Source of the DNA: Lunularia cruciata
Taxonomy: Eukaryota > Streptophyta > Marchantiopsida > Lunulariales > Lunulariaceae
Direction of reading: 5' to 3'
Assembly: GCA_948567375.1 (NCBI GenBank)
Contig: OX419760.1
Location: forward strand, 14,508,001 to 14,572,000
DNA: 64,000 nucleotides
The notes beneath the pieces are model-generated. The model searched no databases. It was given only the letters and a program-made list of their open reading frames with translations, and was not told the origin of the DNA. A program made the position numbers and the translations under genes. Shown here piece after piece: positions 21,727 to 32,135 of the stretch; the stretch's first letter is position 1; the number at the start of each line of letters is the position of its first letter.

Positions 21727-24154
21727 CTATCCAATGTCTACTTCTTCTTCGGCTTTCAAACCCAAACCCAAAGTAACTTTACTTCCTACTACTCTGTCCT
21801 CGGGTTTCACATCTTCTACTTCTTCTACCAATTCTAGCAATTCTCTTTCCTGATCTGAAATTCCACTAGTGGGTAATCTATCTAACTCCTTATCTCCCGA
21901 CCCACTCTTCTCTAATGTCTCTGATGGCAACTCCAAAGACATTTGGACTCCTATGTTATCTACTTCGGGTTTTGCTCTAACATCCTTCCGAAGTTTTTCT
22001 AGCTCTATTTTCACTAAGTCTAATCTAATTGAAATTTTATCCTCTACCTCTAAAACCTTTCTGTCTACACGAGTTCTTAATTTGATCAACAAGGCATTCA
22101 TCTCTGTATCTTTCGCTTGTCTGCGCCTCATCTCCTGCACCAACAACTTCAACTCGTGCAGTCGCGCTTTTGCAATTCAAACGCTGGCTTATGTACTTAA
22201 CATCATGTTCACCCTGAGGACTATCTCCTTCAATGGCTCCAATCTTGTCTTCCTTTCTTGTTCCTGATCTGTTAGCCATTCCTCTCGGTACATTGCCAAC
22301 TCTACCTGGAATTCGGCTTTCACTATTTCCTTCTCCTTCTCCTTCTGTTCAATCTTCTCTTCCTGACTACAAAGTAACTCTCGCAATCTCTCTTCTTCTC
22401 TATACCGTGCAGCCAACTCTCATTGCCAAAGTTGCTTCTTCTCCTCCATACTCTCCATCACTCTATCGAGCTCTTGATCCTTCGCTGCTACCCTCGCCAT
22501 AGCATGGATAAGTTCTACTCTTGAATCAGCAAACTGCTGCTTCAAGATTTTGTATTCAGCTACCTGTCTCTCTCTTGCTATGTCACTCTTCCTTGCAAGA
22601 TCCTCTCGATAGCTCACTTCCCTCTTCAGGTCTTCAATTACCTGACTTCTCTCTACTGCCTCCGCTTGCAGTACTTCTCTCTCCTCCTCACCTCTGGTTA
22701 CACTCCTCTTCAACTTTGAGTTTTCTTCTTCTAATCTCACTACCACCTGCAATACAGTCTTTACCTCGGGACAAGTCGACTGCATCTCCTTCTTCTTATG
22801 CTCCAACTTCACCAACAATGGGCACACTACCTCTCGCAGGTACTCCACTCCATCACTAGCAACTACTTCCTCCCGCGGAGTGGTCTCTCTTCCCTCCTTG
22901 TGTTCTCCTGATACTCGCCTTCTTCTTTGGAGTCTTCGTATCGGGATTGATGCCTCACTGCCCGAGCTTTCTTCTACCTCTTCCTTCACTCTACTTGGCC
23001 CCGCTTCACACTTTGCCTTATGTTGCAAGTGAACTCCTCGCTATACTGCGATCTTCTTTTCCTCTGGCACCGGTTCTTTGTCCTCCAGCGCTGTGTTGTC
23101 TTTGGCTTCCAACTCGGCTTGCACTTCTTCTTTGTATTCGTCACCCGCTAGTGCCAATGTCATCTCTCCACCTTCTTCACTATCACTGCTTGTATCTCCA
23201 CTCTGCACTGCCAGCTCAGGTTCCTCCTCATGTTCCGAGTCCTTGGTTTTGAGCTCGGCCTCAGCTTCTGAGTCTTCATCTTTTGACTCAATTACCACCA
23301 TTCCTTGCCTCGGATTACTTCTCTACATCTTCCGAGGTTTCTTGCTTTCTTCGGCTTCTCCTTGCCGACTCCTCTTCTTTATCGGGGTACTCACTATGAC
23401 CTCCACGTTCTTCCCTATCTTTGCGTAGTAGTCGTCTGTGATCCGAATTTGAAGAATGTATTGCTGCTCCTCGACATTGACCTCCTTGTACATCAGGATG
23501 GAAGTGCAAAACCATCCGAGTCCGCTCCGCCAAGTTCAGCAAATTGAGCCCAAGGTAGAAGAGTGCTGCAAACGGCACAATGTAGTGTGGAGGCAACTTA
23601 TCCCGCAAATTCCACACCATCTGCCTCGTTCTCTCGTGAAAACACCTTGCCGAATTGATTGGTTCTCCTGCAAACAACTTATGGAAGAACACCGCTTAGT
23701 GTTTCATCACATAAGTCGTTCTCTCCGGCTTCAAGATCGCCATGAGAGCACTCACAATCCCTCTCTTCACTCGATCCTTGTAACTCTCAACTTTATACCC
23801 ATTCTTTGTTCTTCTCGACGAGAAGGCATCCCTCACCTCCTGAGTCTCTTGGACTATCTCTCCTTTCCCCAAGAACATGGCTCCCTGCTCCGAGCCTGCC
23901 TCCTTCCCGAGTACGCGTCTCCAATCTGACTTTGTCCAGCGAGCCGGATTTCCTCTCTTCCCTTCTTCCTTGGGTCCATCAAGACACTTACTCTCGATGA
24001 TTTCTGTCATGAATCTTGGAAAACTTACGTTCCAGTTCCATGCCAAAAAGGTGATCCGAAGTTGGCTCAAGACTTCAATCCTCGCTATCACATCTAATCT
24101 CCGAATTGCATGATTTATGACTATGAATTTGGAGTTCTTCTTCCCTCCTCCCAT
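21727..24154 (-). pseudogene. LTR-encoded coiled-coil protein, 5' LTR copy
   Basis: This is the second copy of the LTR gene, starting at the conserved MGGGKKNSKF (24154); an upstream in-frame ATG (MLSNFPLPL) lies only 28 bp after the TATA box. Open stretches are 24346-23696, 23692-23315, 23301-23041, 23028-22420 (202 codons, coiled coil with LEEENSKLKRSVTRGEEERE), 22416-22189 and 22152-21727. A single G-to-A change makes a stop in MKHQAVFFHKLF, and a small deletion at about 23490 shifts frame. Different lesions in the two LTR copies show that the frame was intact when the element inserted or shortly before. Confidence 0.75.
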
Positions 24155-24310
24155 CTCTTCTACTTTCTCACTTTCTCTCAATTTCACTCTAGCAACTTCT
24201 CCCTTGCGCACTAACACGAGTCCAACTCTATTTCTCTTTCCCCAATCACCTGCATGACGACTACTTAACGGCAAAGGAAAATTGCTCAACATTTTGTCGT
24301 TGCAATTTTG

Positions 24311-24319
24311 ATTTTTATA
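24311..24319 (-). promoter_or_regulatory. TATA box of B 5' LTR
   Basis: CTATAAAAATCAAAATTG on the minus strand lies about 390 bp after the U3 start, and the matching TATA is present in the 3' LTR (14372-14382). Transcription starting about 30 bp further would place the LTR gene as the first ORF of the element's RNA. Confidence 0.6.
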
Positions 24320-24711
24320 GAGTTGCGCTTCTTTGTCTTCCGTCACTTTGAGTTCCTACCGAGAAATCACACCTCCAACATGCATCTGTCACTGTCAATC
24401 AACCTTCGCGCGTATGAGCCACCTGTTTTCAAATGGCCCCTTCTTGAATTTCTCACCCCGACAAAAGGTTGTTAGACTGTCTTCGCCTTGGGTTGAGCTC
24501 CCTCCGATCCGAAGACAATTTACTTTGGGTTGTATGCTGACAGTGCATTTCCAACTACTTCGCCTTATGACCCAAAGTCACTTTACTTTGGGGTTTCATC
24601 CTGAAGACTCTTTTCTTCACCTTCTTTGGCCATACAGGCGCAATCCGACTTCTCTATACACTTCTTCTCCTTTATTCTGAAAAAAACAAAAAATGTGGGC
24701 ACCACAGCCCA

Positions 24712-24931
24712 ACTTGTAGAAATAAAAGGGTATGGTGTGCAAGACAACTAATATCATGATCCAAGAGAATCTCAAGAGATGGTCTATCTTTGTGAATGGC
24801 CAATATATGTAGAATGGAGAGGTCAGTATGGTGACCATGGCCATGGAGCACCACAAAGTGAGAGTGGGGCACTATGGGAGGAAGAAGACTTCATGTCCAT
24901 GAAGGCTTGAATTTGACACCTTGAAGCTACT
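24712..24931 (+). repeat. R1 repeat, middle segment
   Basis: This is the remnant between element B's right target duplication (gccca, 24707-24711) and the chromovirus left duplication (ctact, 24927-24931). It joins 10714-10988 to 31220 onward once both insertions are removed. No open frame survives. Confidence 0.6.
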
Positions 24932-25512
24932 TGTAATACCAAGGGTTAGCCATATGATCTAGATGTGAAATTTGGTTTGGTAACATCTAGAATGATGTTA
25001 TACATGATAGTCAAAATAGATCAGATAGAAGTATCACCAAAAGAGTACTTCTACTAATAGAGTAGGAACCAAAATATGCCTGAAATCTTGGAAGGCAATT
25101 TCGGAGGCCTAAACGGATGAATTAGGCCTCAAAAAATGTGCAGATTCCCCCTCCCAATGGAAGAAAGGCTGGACTTCCCTCCCCCCTGCTTTGTCTTGTC
25201 GAGAGCTTTCCAACGGTTCCTTACTCACGTGATTTTGAGATTCCTACAGGAAGATTCCCTAAAAGATTCCCTCTAGTCAAAGTTTGACCAACCAGATAGG
25301 ACCTAGACCAGACAGGTCACCCATCCAAGTAAGTAATCCAAGGGTGGAGCTTGCTGACATGTCACCTATCTGTGTCCCTAATCCTATGGTGGAGCTTCCT
25401 TGGAGGAGATCCTCTTTGTCTATATAATAAAGAGAAGGTGCTCCCTTGGGGCATCGAATGTTTGAGTGTGCAATCTGTGTTTTCTCTCTTCTCTTGTCCT
25501 CGGAGTATTACA
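24932..25512 (+). repeat. 5' LTR of chromovirus
   Basis: 581 bp, TG..CA, with TATA box tatataataa at 25421 about 90 bp before its end. It pairs with 30631-31214; the differences are scattered substitutions plus a small C-run and a 3-bp length difference. Confidence 0.93.
25421..25430 (+). promoter_or_regulatory. TATA box of chromovirus 5' LTR
   Basis: tatataataa is kept at the same place in the 3' LTR (31123). It is the likely core promoter of the element. Confidence 0.65.
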
Positions 25513-25513
25513 A

Positions 25514-25528
25514 TGGTATCAAAGTGAG
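25514..25528 (+). other. primer binding site, initiator Met tRNA
   Basis: TGGTATCAAAGTGAG begins one base after the 5' LTR. The plant consensus for this primer is TGGTATCAGAGC, standard in chromoviruses. Confidence 0.85.
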
Positions 25529-26114
25529 TGTTCTAGTCCAAGAGAGTGGATCACACCTCTTGGAATAGCATGAACTACTGAAACTGAGTAATTTGAGGTG
25601 GAGAACATAGAGTAATTGCTAGACTTAGGAAGGACTTTAGAGAGCGGATGGGATGATGTGCCGGGGGGACAATTTCCCGCACCTAGCTTTCCATTCTCAC
25701 ACCCATTCCACATCAAGGTTATGTCCATCCAATGTGAGCAGATGAGAGTATCGCTAGTTTATCACTTTGGTGCGGAATTCATGGACAGAGTGATGAACTC
25801 ACCAAACTCGGTGATTCTACCTCTGGTGATATATGACAGAGAGTGGGATTTGACGATCTACATTCTATTGTGATAATATGGATATGAATGTCCCAAATCC
25901 TCTCCCTTTCAACACTCAAGTAGAAATCCATTATGTAGTGAGGCCGAAAGTGATGTTTAGAGATTTTGTGGTTAGGAATTTTGGTGAGGAGTATTATCAA
26001 CGAGTAATAGCTTCTGAGGTCCCAATGGTAGTTCCGATAGTTTGTGCACCTTTCAGAGTGATTATATTGACTCTGTATTGAAGTAGACGTTAGCAATTGG
26101 GTGTTGCAAGAACC

Positions 26115-27190
26115 ATGGATCCGTAGTTGCAAGAGCTGGTGCAAGGAATGCAAGGGATGTTGAATGAATTTCAAGAGATTAAGATGACCATGGAGACATT
26201 ACAAAGTCAAGTGCAAATCCTCAGGAACGATCAAGCCATGCAAGAAGAAGAGCCGTCTCAAACCCAGTACTTGGGACTGAAGTACTTGGAGAGGCACTTG
26301 TGCCTACAAACCCTATCAACGATGAAGCCACATTGCTGCTCCGGATGAAGAAGACCTGCATCGAGCCTTACAAGGAGCAACGTACGATGGGGTAGTGGAA
26401 AATTGGATCGCAAGAATAAATCTATATTTTTTATTGTTCTCAACAGAGATCACAGAGCATGCTGCATGCGTGTTTGCATGTGGGTACTTGACTGATAAAG
26501 CCCTCACATGGTATGATGCTTGGGAACGATCCATGCTGGCAGAGAGAGATTGGAGGTCACATGGACAACAATGCAAGAAGGACTGCTAAAGAATTTCCAA
26601 TTGGTGGATTCTGTGCAGATGGCTCAAACCCGACTATGGGGATTGAGACAAGAGAAAAGTGTACAAGAGTATGTGGAGGCATTTCTGGATCTACAAGTTG
26701 CAATTACCGACATGAGTCCAATAGAGGCTCTCGATAATTTCAAACGGGGGTTGAAAGAGCGGATTTGCCAAGAAGTCATGGTGCAAAACCCTCGCATGGT
26801 ATTTGAAGCTATTGCTTGTGCGCATAGAATAGCAAGAGCATTAGGTGGAGGTGAAGGAGTAGTTTCACCTCAATATTATCGGGCAGAAATGCCACACATG
26901 GGTGGACCAGTACCAATGGAATTGGGCAACCTTTGCTTCCGGGATCGAGGAGCACGGCCGCTTCAAGGGGAGCGGGGACGGGTAGAAGAACAAAGAGATG
27001 GAGTCCCATGAGGAGAAGGGACTCAGGGAGAACAATGCCGTTGTTACAATTGTGGCCGTATTGGGCACATTTCTACCAATTGTCGCACTCGTTTCCCTAG
27101 AGGCCCTCGGCCTTCGTACAGGTGATCTTTGAACAACATGGAGAGGCACATTGAAGAGGAGGAGGTGGAAACCACTTCGGAAAATGAAGA
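26115..27190 (+). pseudogene. gag of chromovirus
   Basis: The start is at ATGGATCCG, followed at once by a stop. Then comes a coiled N-terminus (LQELVQGMQGMLNEFQEIKM). The capsid domain is split by a frameshift between 26395-26589 (ACGYLTDKALTWYDAW) and 26520-27011 (KSVQEYVEAFLDLQVAITD). A single knuckle CYNCGRIGHISTNC lies at about 27035-27075, followed by an Arg-rich tail. The order and motifs are those of Retrotrans_gag elements. At least three stops or shifts make it dead. Confidence 0.87.
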
Positions 27191-27229
27191 TTGCCAATAA
27201 ATGTACCTTGCGGCCTTATTGGCTCAAGA

Positions 27230-27760
27230 AGGAAATAGAGAAGCGAGGGAAGGAAGAAGAATAATGCGCAAAGATCCCGAAAGGCAACCTCACAATTGAT
27301 TGTTGTGAATGGAATCCTAGAAGGTAATCAAGTGAGAGTATTAATAGATCTGGGAGCAACAGAGAATTTCTTGTCTCGCTCTATTGCAATAAGCTTGGGA
27401 ATAGATCTAGAGAGGGATGGAAGTGAAGAAGTAGAGTTACCAAATGGGCAAATAGAGAGGATTGAATCATTACCTAGACGGGTAACCCTCTCTGTAGGAG
27501 AATATCAAGAAGCAATTGAGTGGCGAGTGATACAATTAGCCCGTTATGATGCAATTTTAGGCATACCATGGATGGAGCAATACAACCCAATGGTGGATTG
27601 GAGGAAGAAAGTAGTGAGAATCCACCAATGGTCAATCATTGGGGTTAAAGAAAAATCACACAAGCAAAAAATACCTCTATATGTCATAGGGATGACAACT
27701 ATCTGTAAGACCAATAGATGTTTTATGGGTCTAATAAGAGAAGTCCAGAGTGCACAACTT
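27230..27760 (+). pseudogene. protease domain of chromovirus
   Basis: The frame is open from 27296. The active site reads LIDLGATENFLS where LIDSGATHNF is usual, so Ser/Thr after the catalytic Asp is Leu. DAILGIPWMEQYNPMVDW marks the C-terminal half. It leads in frame into RT. Confidence 0.85.
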
Positions 27761-28580
27761 GCTGGACAAATTTCTGAGAAATTGAAGGATGTGGTGGATG
27801 AGTTTCAAGATGTCTTTCCCAATGATCTACTCTCAGGATTACCACCTAAAAGGCGAGTAGATCACAAAATAGAGACACTCCCAAGGAAGACACCTCCTTG
27901 TAAGGCCCCATATTGCCTATCACCTCATGAGTTGGAGGAGTGTAAGACTCAAATTGAGGAGATGCTATAGAAAGGGTTCATCCAACCTAGCATATCACCA
28001 TATGGGGCCTCTGTCTTGTTTGTGAAGAAGAAGGATGGTACAATGCGCATGTGCATTGACTATCGAGGTCTCAATCAGCAAATAGTGAAGAACAAATACC
28101 CCTTACCTTGCATGGATGACCTGTTTGATCAACTCCATGGAGCAAGATACTTCACCAAATTGGACTTGCGGAGCGGTTACAATCAAATCCGAATTGCATA
28201 GGAGGATGTGTACAAAACTACCTTTTGAACCAGGTATGGCCACTTTGAGTATCTTGTGATGCCTTTTGGCCTCACCAATGTGCCTGCCACTTTCATGAGC
28301 CTAATGAATGACATATTTTGTCCATACTTGGATAACTCTGTTATCGTCTTCTTGGATGATATCTTAGTATATAGTAGCACAATGATAGAACACAAACAAC
28401 ATCTACGAGAGGTCCTCCAGATTCTAAGAAAAAATCAGTTGTACGCCAAAATCTCAAAGTGTGAGTTTGGCAAGTCTGAAGTAGACTACTTAGGGCATAG
28501 AGTAAGTGCAAAGGGCATTCAAGTATTGACAGATAAAATGGAGGTCATTCAAAAATGGAGTGCCCCAGGAGATCAGACTT
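27761..28580 (+). pseudogene. reverse transcriptase of chromovirus
   Basis: Motifs in order are: [88 protein letters not shown], catalytic box [10 protein letters not shown] at about 28350, and [16 protein letters not shown]. In-frame stops occur at about 27968, 28200, 28226 and 28580; two fit Glu-to-stop and one Arg-to-stop changes. The catalytic Asp pair is kept. It copied the RNA genome but is now inactive. Confidence 0.92.
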
Positions 28581-29140
28581 AACTTAAGAGCTTCTTGGGG
28601 TTGACGGGATTCTATCATAGATTTTTCAAGGACTTCTCTAAGGTTGCACAGCCTTTAACAACACTACTTGGCAAGGGGAAGAAGCGGACATGTGGAACTG
28701 CACAAGAGTTGGCCTTTCAAGAATTGAAGGCCGCCTTGCTACATGCACCAATCTTGAAGTGGTATGACCCAAAACATCCAATCAAGTTGGCTATAGATGC
28801 ATCAGGCGTAGCAATAGGAGCAGTCCTCCAACAAGAGTGGCATGACGGATGGCATCCAATTGCATAATTCTCTCAAAAGTTGTTACCGGCAGAGCGCAAT
28901 TACCACACCACAGAACAAGAAGAGCTGGCCATCGTTCTAGCAACCAAGCATTGGAAGCACTACTTGGGCAAGAAGGCATTTGTAGTAGAGATAGACCACA
29001 AACCTCTAGTCTACCTCGAGACGCAGAAGGATCTATCTCATCACCAAATTCGGTGGGCAGAGTGGCGACAATGCTTCAACATGACAATCACCTACGTGGA
29101 AGGTAAGAAGCAACTTGCAGATGCATTCACCCACATGCCA
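28581..29140 (+). pseudogene. RNase H domain of chromovirus
   Basis: The connection is FLGLTGFYHRFFKDFSKVA. RNase H has LAIDASGVAIGAVLQQ, TEQEELAIVLATKHWKHYLG, VEIDHKPLVYL and QLADAFTHMP, where ADALSR is usual. One stop (about 28865) separates the first two blocks. The catalytic Asp/Glu residues are present. Confidence 0.9.
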
Positions 29141-30390
29141 ATGTCCAACAACTTGGTAGTAGAGGTTAAGATTAACCCTGAATTCTGGCAAGAGATTCTA
29201 GCTGCTACAAAAACTAATCCACAGATTATAGAAGCGCAATCGTCCAAAGGTGTCACCAGCACCCAAGGACTCACCTTTTGGGAGGGCCGATTGTGGATCC
29301 CAAATGTCCCGCACCACCATTCTAGCGGAATGTCATGATTCAACCATTCTAGCTCATGTCGGAGTAGACAAGACCTTGGAGGCAATCAAGCGCCATTACT
29401 ATTGGCCCAAGATGAGCAATGACGTGATGGACTATGTGCGTAGCTGCCTACTTTGTCAATAGAATAAAGCTTCTAATCAAGCTCCTGTAGGGCTCCTTCA
29501 ACCTCTCCCCACTCCTACCCAACGTTGGGAACAAGTGAGTATGGATCTCGTTTGTGAATTACCCAAGACCACCTCAGGGTTTGACTCCATTGTGGTCTTT
29601 GTGGACCGGCGCAGCAAAATGATTCATGTACGCCCTACCACCAAGGAGGTGACCGCTCCACAACTAGCTCAACTATACTTAGATGCAGTCTTTGCTCACC
29701 ATGGCTTGTCTGGAGTACTCATCACCGATAAAGGCACCCAATTCACCAGTTTGTTTTGGCAAACACTCTTTGGTTTCTTGAAAACCAAGTTGGCCATGTC
29801 TACAACTTACCACCCCCAAACAGATGGCCAAACAGAGCAGGCTAATCGCATGATTGAAGACATGTTATGCAGCTCCACCTTAGAAGAGCAAGAGAGGTGG
29901 GACACCCTACTACCGTTGGTGGAATTTGCTTACAACACTTCAATGAATGCCTCCACCCAGGTCACTCCGTTCTTCCTTATGTATGGTGAGCATCCCTTCA
30001 CACCTTCTAGCTTGATGAAGATCCGTCCAGTGACTACCAAGGTTGATGCAGTCAACACATTTGTTTCTAGAATCCAACAAGGTGTGGAGAGCGCCAAGCA
30101 CAGGTTACAGATTGCACAAAATCAACAAAAGCAGTATGCTGATGCACACCGTAGGCACATGGAGTTCAATGTTGGGGATCAAGTTTGGTTATCGACAACC
30201 AACCTCACATTAGTTGGATCTCGTAAGCTCAGACCTTGTTTTATTGGGCCTTTCTTGATTCTTTGTCGCATCGGTGCTGTGGTCTATCACCTTGAGCTAC
30301 CACCACACATGAAGATCCATCCAGTGTTCCATGTCTCCCTATTACGCAGATATGCTCCCCGATCAGGCCAAGGTCCTTCCACACAGGACA
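29141..30390 (+). pseudogene. integrase of chromovirus
   Basis: A frameshift at about 29310 precedes the HHCC domain (HDSTILAHVGVDKTLEAIKR with CLLC). There is a stop at 29461, then an open frame 29535-30617. The DDE residues lie in SMDLVCELP, VLITDKGTQFTS and TDGQTEQANRM. The C-terminal GPF/Y-like part is PCFIGPFLILCRIGAVVYHL, followed by HPVFHVSLLRRY. All catalytic residues are kept in this 360-codon frame. Confidence 0.92.
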
Positions 30391-30617
30391 TTCGACCTTG
30401 TCCGACAGTCATTGATGGCATAGAGGAATATGAAGTGGAGCGGATTCTCCAAAAGCGCATGCGTGATACTCGCCATCCGCGGGTGGAATATCTAGTACAA
30501 TGGAAAGGTTACCCCCTCTATGAAGCAACCAGGAAACCCGCTGCAAATTTGGCACATGCACCGATGTTGGTGCAAGCATTTGAGCAACAATTGCACAACA
30601 AGGACGTTGTGTCTTAA
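30391..30617 (+). CDS. chromodomain at C-terminus of chromovirus integrase
   Basis: In frame with the integrase core, EEYEVERILQKRMRD leads to VEYLVQWKGYPLYEATRKPA and NLAHAPMLVQAFEQQ. This is the chromodomain fold order, with the aromatic Y and W of the cage seen. The Trp normally found in EATWEP is Arg here. Chromodomains direct insertion to chromatin carrying particular histone marks. The segment ends at the stop 30615-30617, at the polypurine tract. Confidence 0.85.
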
Positions 30618-30628
30618 AAGGAGGGAGG
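30616..30628 (+). other. polypurine tract of chromovirus
   Basis: AAAAGGAGGGAGG lies two bases before the 3' LTR and overlaps the end of pol. Confidence 0.85.
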
Positions 30629-30630
30629 TC

Positions 30631-31214
30631 TGTAATACCAAGGGTTAGCCATATGATCTAGATGTGAAATTCGGTTTGGTAACATCTAGAATGATGTTAT
30701 ACATGATGGTTGAAATAGATCAGATAGAAGTATCACCAAAAGAGTACTTCTACTAATAGAGTAGGAACCGAAATATGCCTAAAATCTTTGAAGGCAATTT
30801 TGGAGGCCTAAACGGATGAATTAGGCCTCAAAAATGTGCATATTCCCCCCCCCCACGGAGGAAAGGCTGGACTTTCCTCCCCCGTGCTTTGTCTTGTCGA
30901 GAGCTTTCCAACAGTACCTTACTCACGTGATTATGAGATTCCTACAGGAAGATTCTCTAAAAGATTCCCTCCAGTCAAAGCTTGTTTGACCAACCAGATA
31001 GGACCTAGATCAAACAGGTCACCCATCCAAGTAAGTAATCCAAGGGTGGAGCTTGCTGACATGTCACCTATCTGTGTCCCTAATCCTATGGTGGAGCTTC
31101 CTTGGAGGAGATTCTCTTTGTCTATATAATAAAGAGAAGGTGCTCCCTTGGGGCATCGAATGTTTGAGTGTGCAATCTGTGTTTTCTCTCTTCTCTTGTC
31201 CTCAGAGTATTACA
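30631..31214 (+). repeat. 3' LTR of chromovirus
   Basis: 584 bp, pairing with 24932-25512. It ends GTATTACA directly before the right target duplication. Confidence 0.93.
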
Positions 31215-31219
31215 CTACT

Positions 31220-32135
31220 CTAGAAAATCAAGAATCCTCCTTGAAGATAAAGCAAGGTGAGTTCATTGTGCTTTCCAACAACTACAAGGCTTGGAAGCAT
31301 GATAATGACATTGTGCTAATAAAGCAAAAGGAGGAGTTATGGAGCATCTGCCTTGCAGTAATGAAAGTAGGGTCTACCCAATGAGAGAAGGCCTTCACAG
31401 ATTACAAGACCACATAGGAAGAGAGTATGCAGGAAAAGGATTGTGAGATAGCCAAGATGATTGAGGAGATAGCAAGCTCAAGGCAAAAGATTACCCAAAG
31501 GACTTCAACCTAATAACTATCAAGAGTAGATCCAAGCAGCAAGTGGAGGAAATGAAGAAGAATCATGCCAAGGAGTTGGATGATAGGGACAAGGAGGTGA
31601 TGTCCCCAAAGAAGGAGCTAGATGTTCTATAGTAGGAGAAGGCCATAGAAGAGCAATCTTGTGATGCCACCTTGGAAGTTGCCAAGATGCGCATTGAGAA
31701 GTTGACTACCATTGTGGTTGGCCATGAAGACAAAGCCCACATCCTCTAAGTACAAGTTAGACAAGAATTAGAGATGGAGTTGCAATTCATCTATGATACT
31801 CTAGATGAGGAATGAATGAGAGTTCTTATAGTCATGGACAATGCTACTACAAGTGGAATTCGCAATTACAACCCAAGCTCACCAGACTAAGTTGCGGGAG
31901 CTGAAGTGGGAGATACAAACATTAGAAGCCAAGACCTACTCCACTGAACAATTGACCAAGCTTCTAGAGAAGTTGTGCAAGCATGGTGATGCCAAGTTCA
32001 AAAGTATCTCAAGTAGTATCCACCATAAACTAGAGGAGTACAACAAACACTTCAAAGAGTTGATTTTGAGGTGTAAAGGTGAAGGAGGGTCAAGGAAGTA
32101 CATTGTGGTGGAAAATACCTATATAGTTGTATAGT
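31220..32135 (+). pseudogene. R1 repeat, coiled-coil-coding segment
   Basis: This plus-strand coding remnant has several frames: 31148-31384 (GEFIVLSNNYKAWKHDNDIV) and 31841-32134 (KLRELKWEIQTLEAKTYSTE, KLLEKLCKHGDAKFKSISSS, HHKLEEYNKHFKELILRCKG). The same protein, different in detail, is read on the minus strand of R2: AKVMVLKINAARWEQAFITY, QKHIDSKFKDVLSNIHQEIK. Length, order and Lys/Glu-rich heptads indicate an old coiled-coil protein carried by a repeat. No enzyme motif is seen. It resembles the LTR protein of element B in style but not in sequence. Confidence 0.6.

Larger units (their letters stand above)
10989..24706 (-). mobile_element. Element B: complete 13.7-kb Athila/Tat-like Ty3/gypsy retrotransposon
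   Basis: It has two LTRs of almost equal length (3780 and 3781 bp), flanked by a perfect 5-bp target duplication gccca (10984-10988 and 24707-24711). The minus-strand order is 5' LTR, tRNA-Asp-type primer site, gag with three zinc knuckles, protease, reverse transcriptase, RNase H, integrase, polypurine tract, 3' LTR. This pol order and the integrase C-terminal motif GKLHLRWMGPY place it in the Athila/Tat branch, without a chromodomain. It is inserted in repeat R1. Each ORF has stops or frameshifts, so it is immobile unless helped in trans. The very large LTRs carry their own gene. Confidence 0.92.
20926..24706 (-). repeat. 5' LTR of element B (3781 bp)
   Basis: On the minus strand it begins TGTGGTGCCCACATTTTTTG at 24706 and ends GGTTGTCACA at 20926, so TGTG..CACA termini frame it. 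It is collinear with the 3' LTR. It carries the TATA box, the second copy of the LTR gene, and a leader of about 800 bp (20926-21726) whose sequence is the most conserved part across all L1 and L2 LTRs here. Confidence 0.93.
24932..31214 (+). mobile_element. complete 6.3-kb chromovirus (Ty3/gypsy with chromodomain)
   Basis: It is flanked by a perfect 5-bp target duplication ctact (24927-24931 and 31215-31219), with LTRs of 581 and 584 bp beginning TGTAATACCAAGGG and ending GTATTACA. An initiator-Met-tRNA primer site, gag with one zinc knuckle, protease, RT, RNase H, integrase, chromodomain and a polypurine tract follow in order. The LTRs look about 95% identical, so insertion is fairly recent, yet pol has at least six in-frame stops. 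It sits in R1. Confidence 0.93.

Noticed and set aside
30846-30856. Poly-C runs (also at 51549-51558)
   Set aside because: These are simple homopolymers and length differences between LTRs. No function is inferred.
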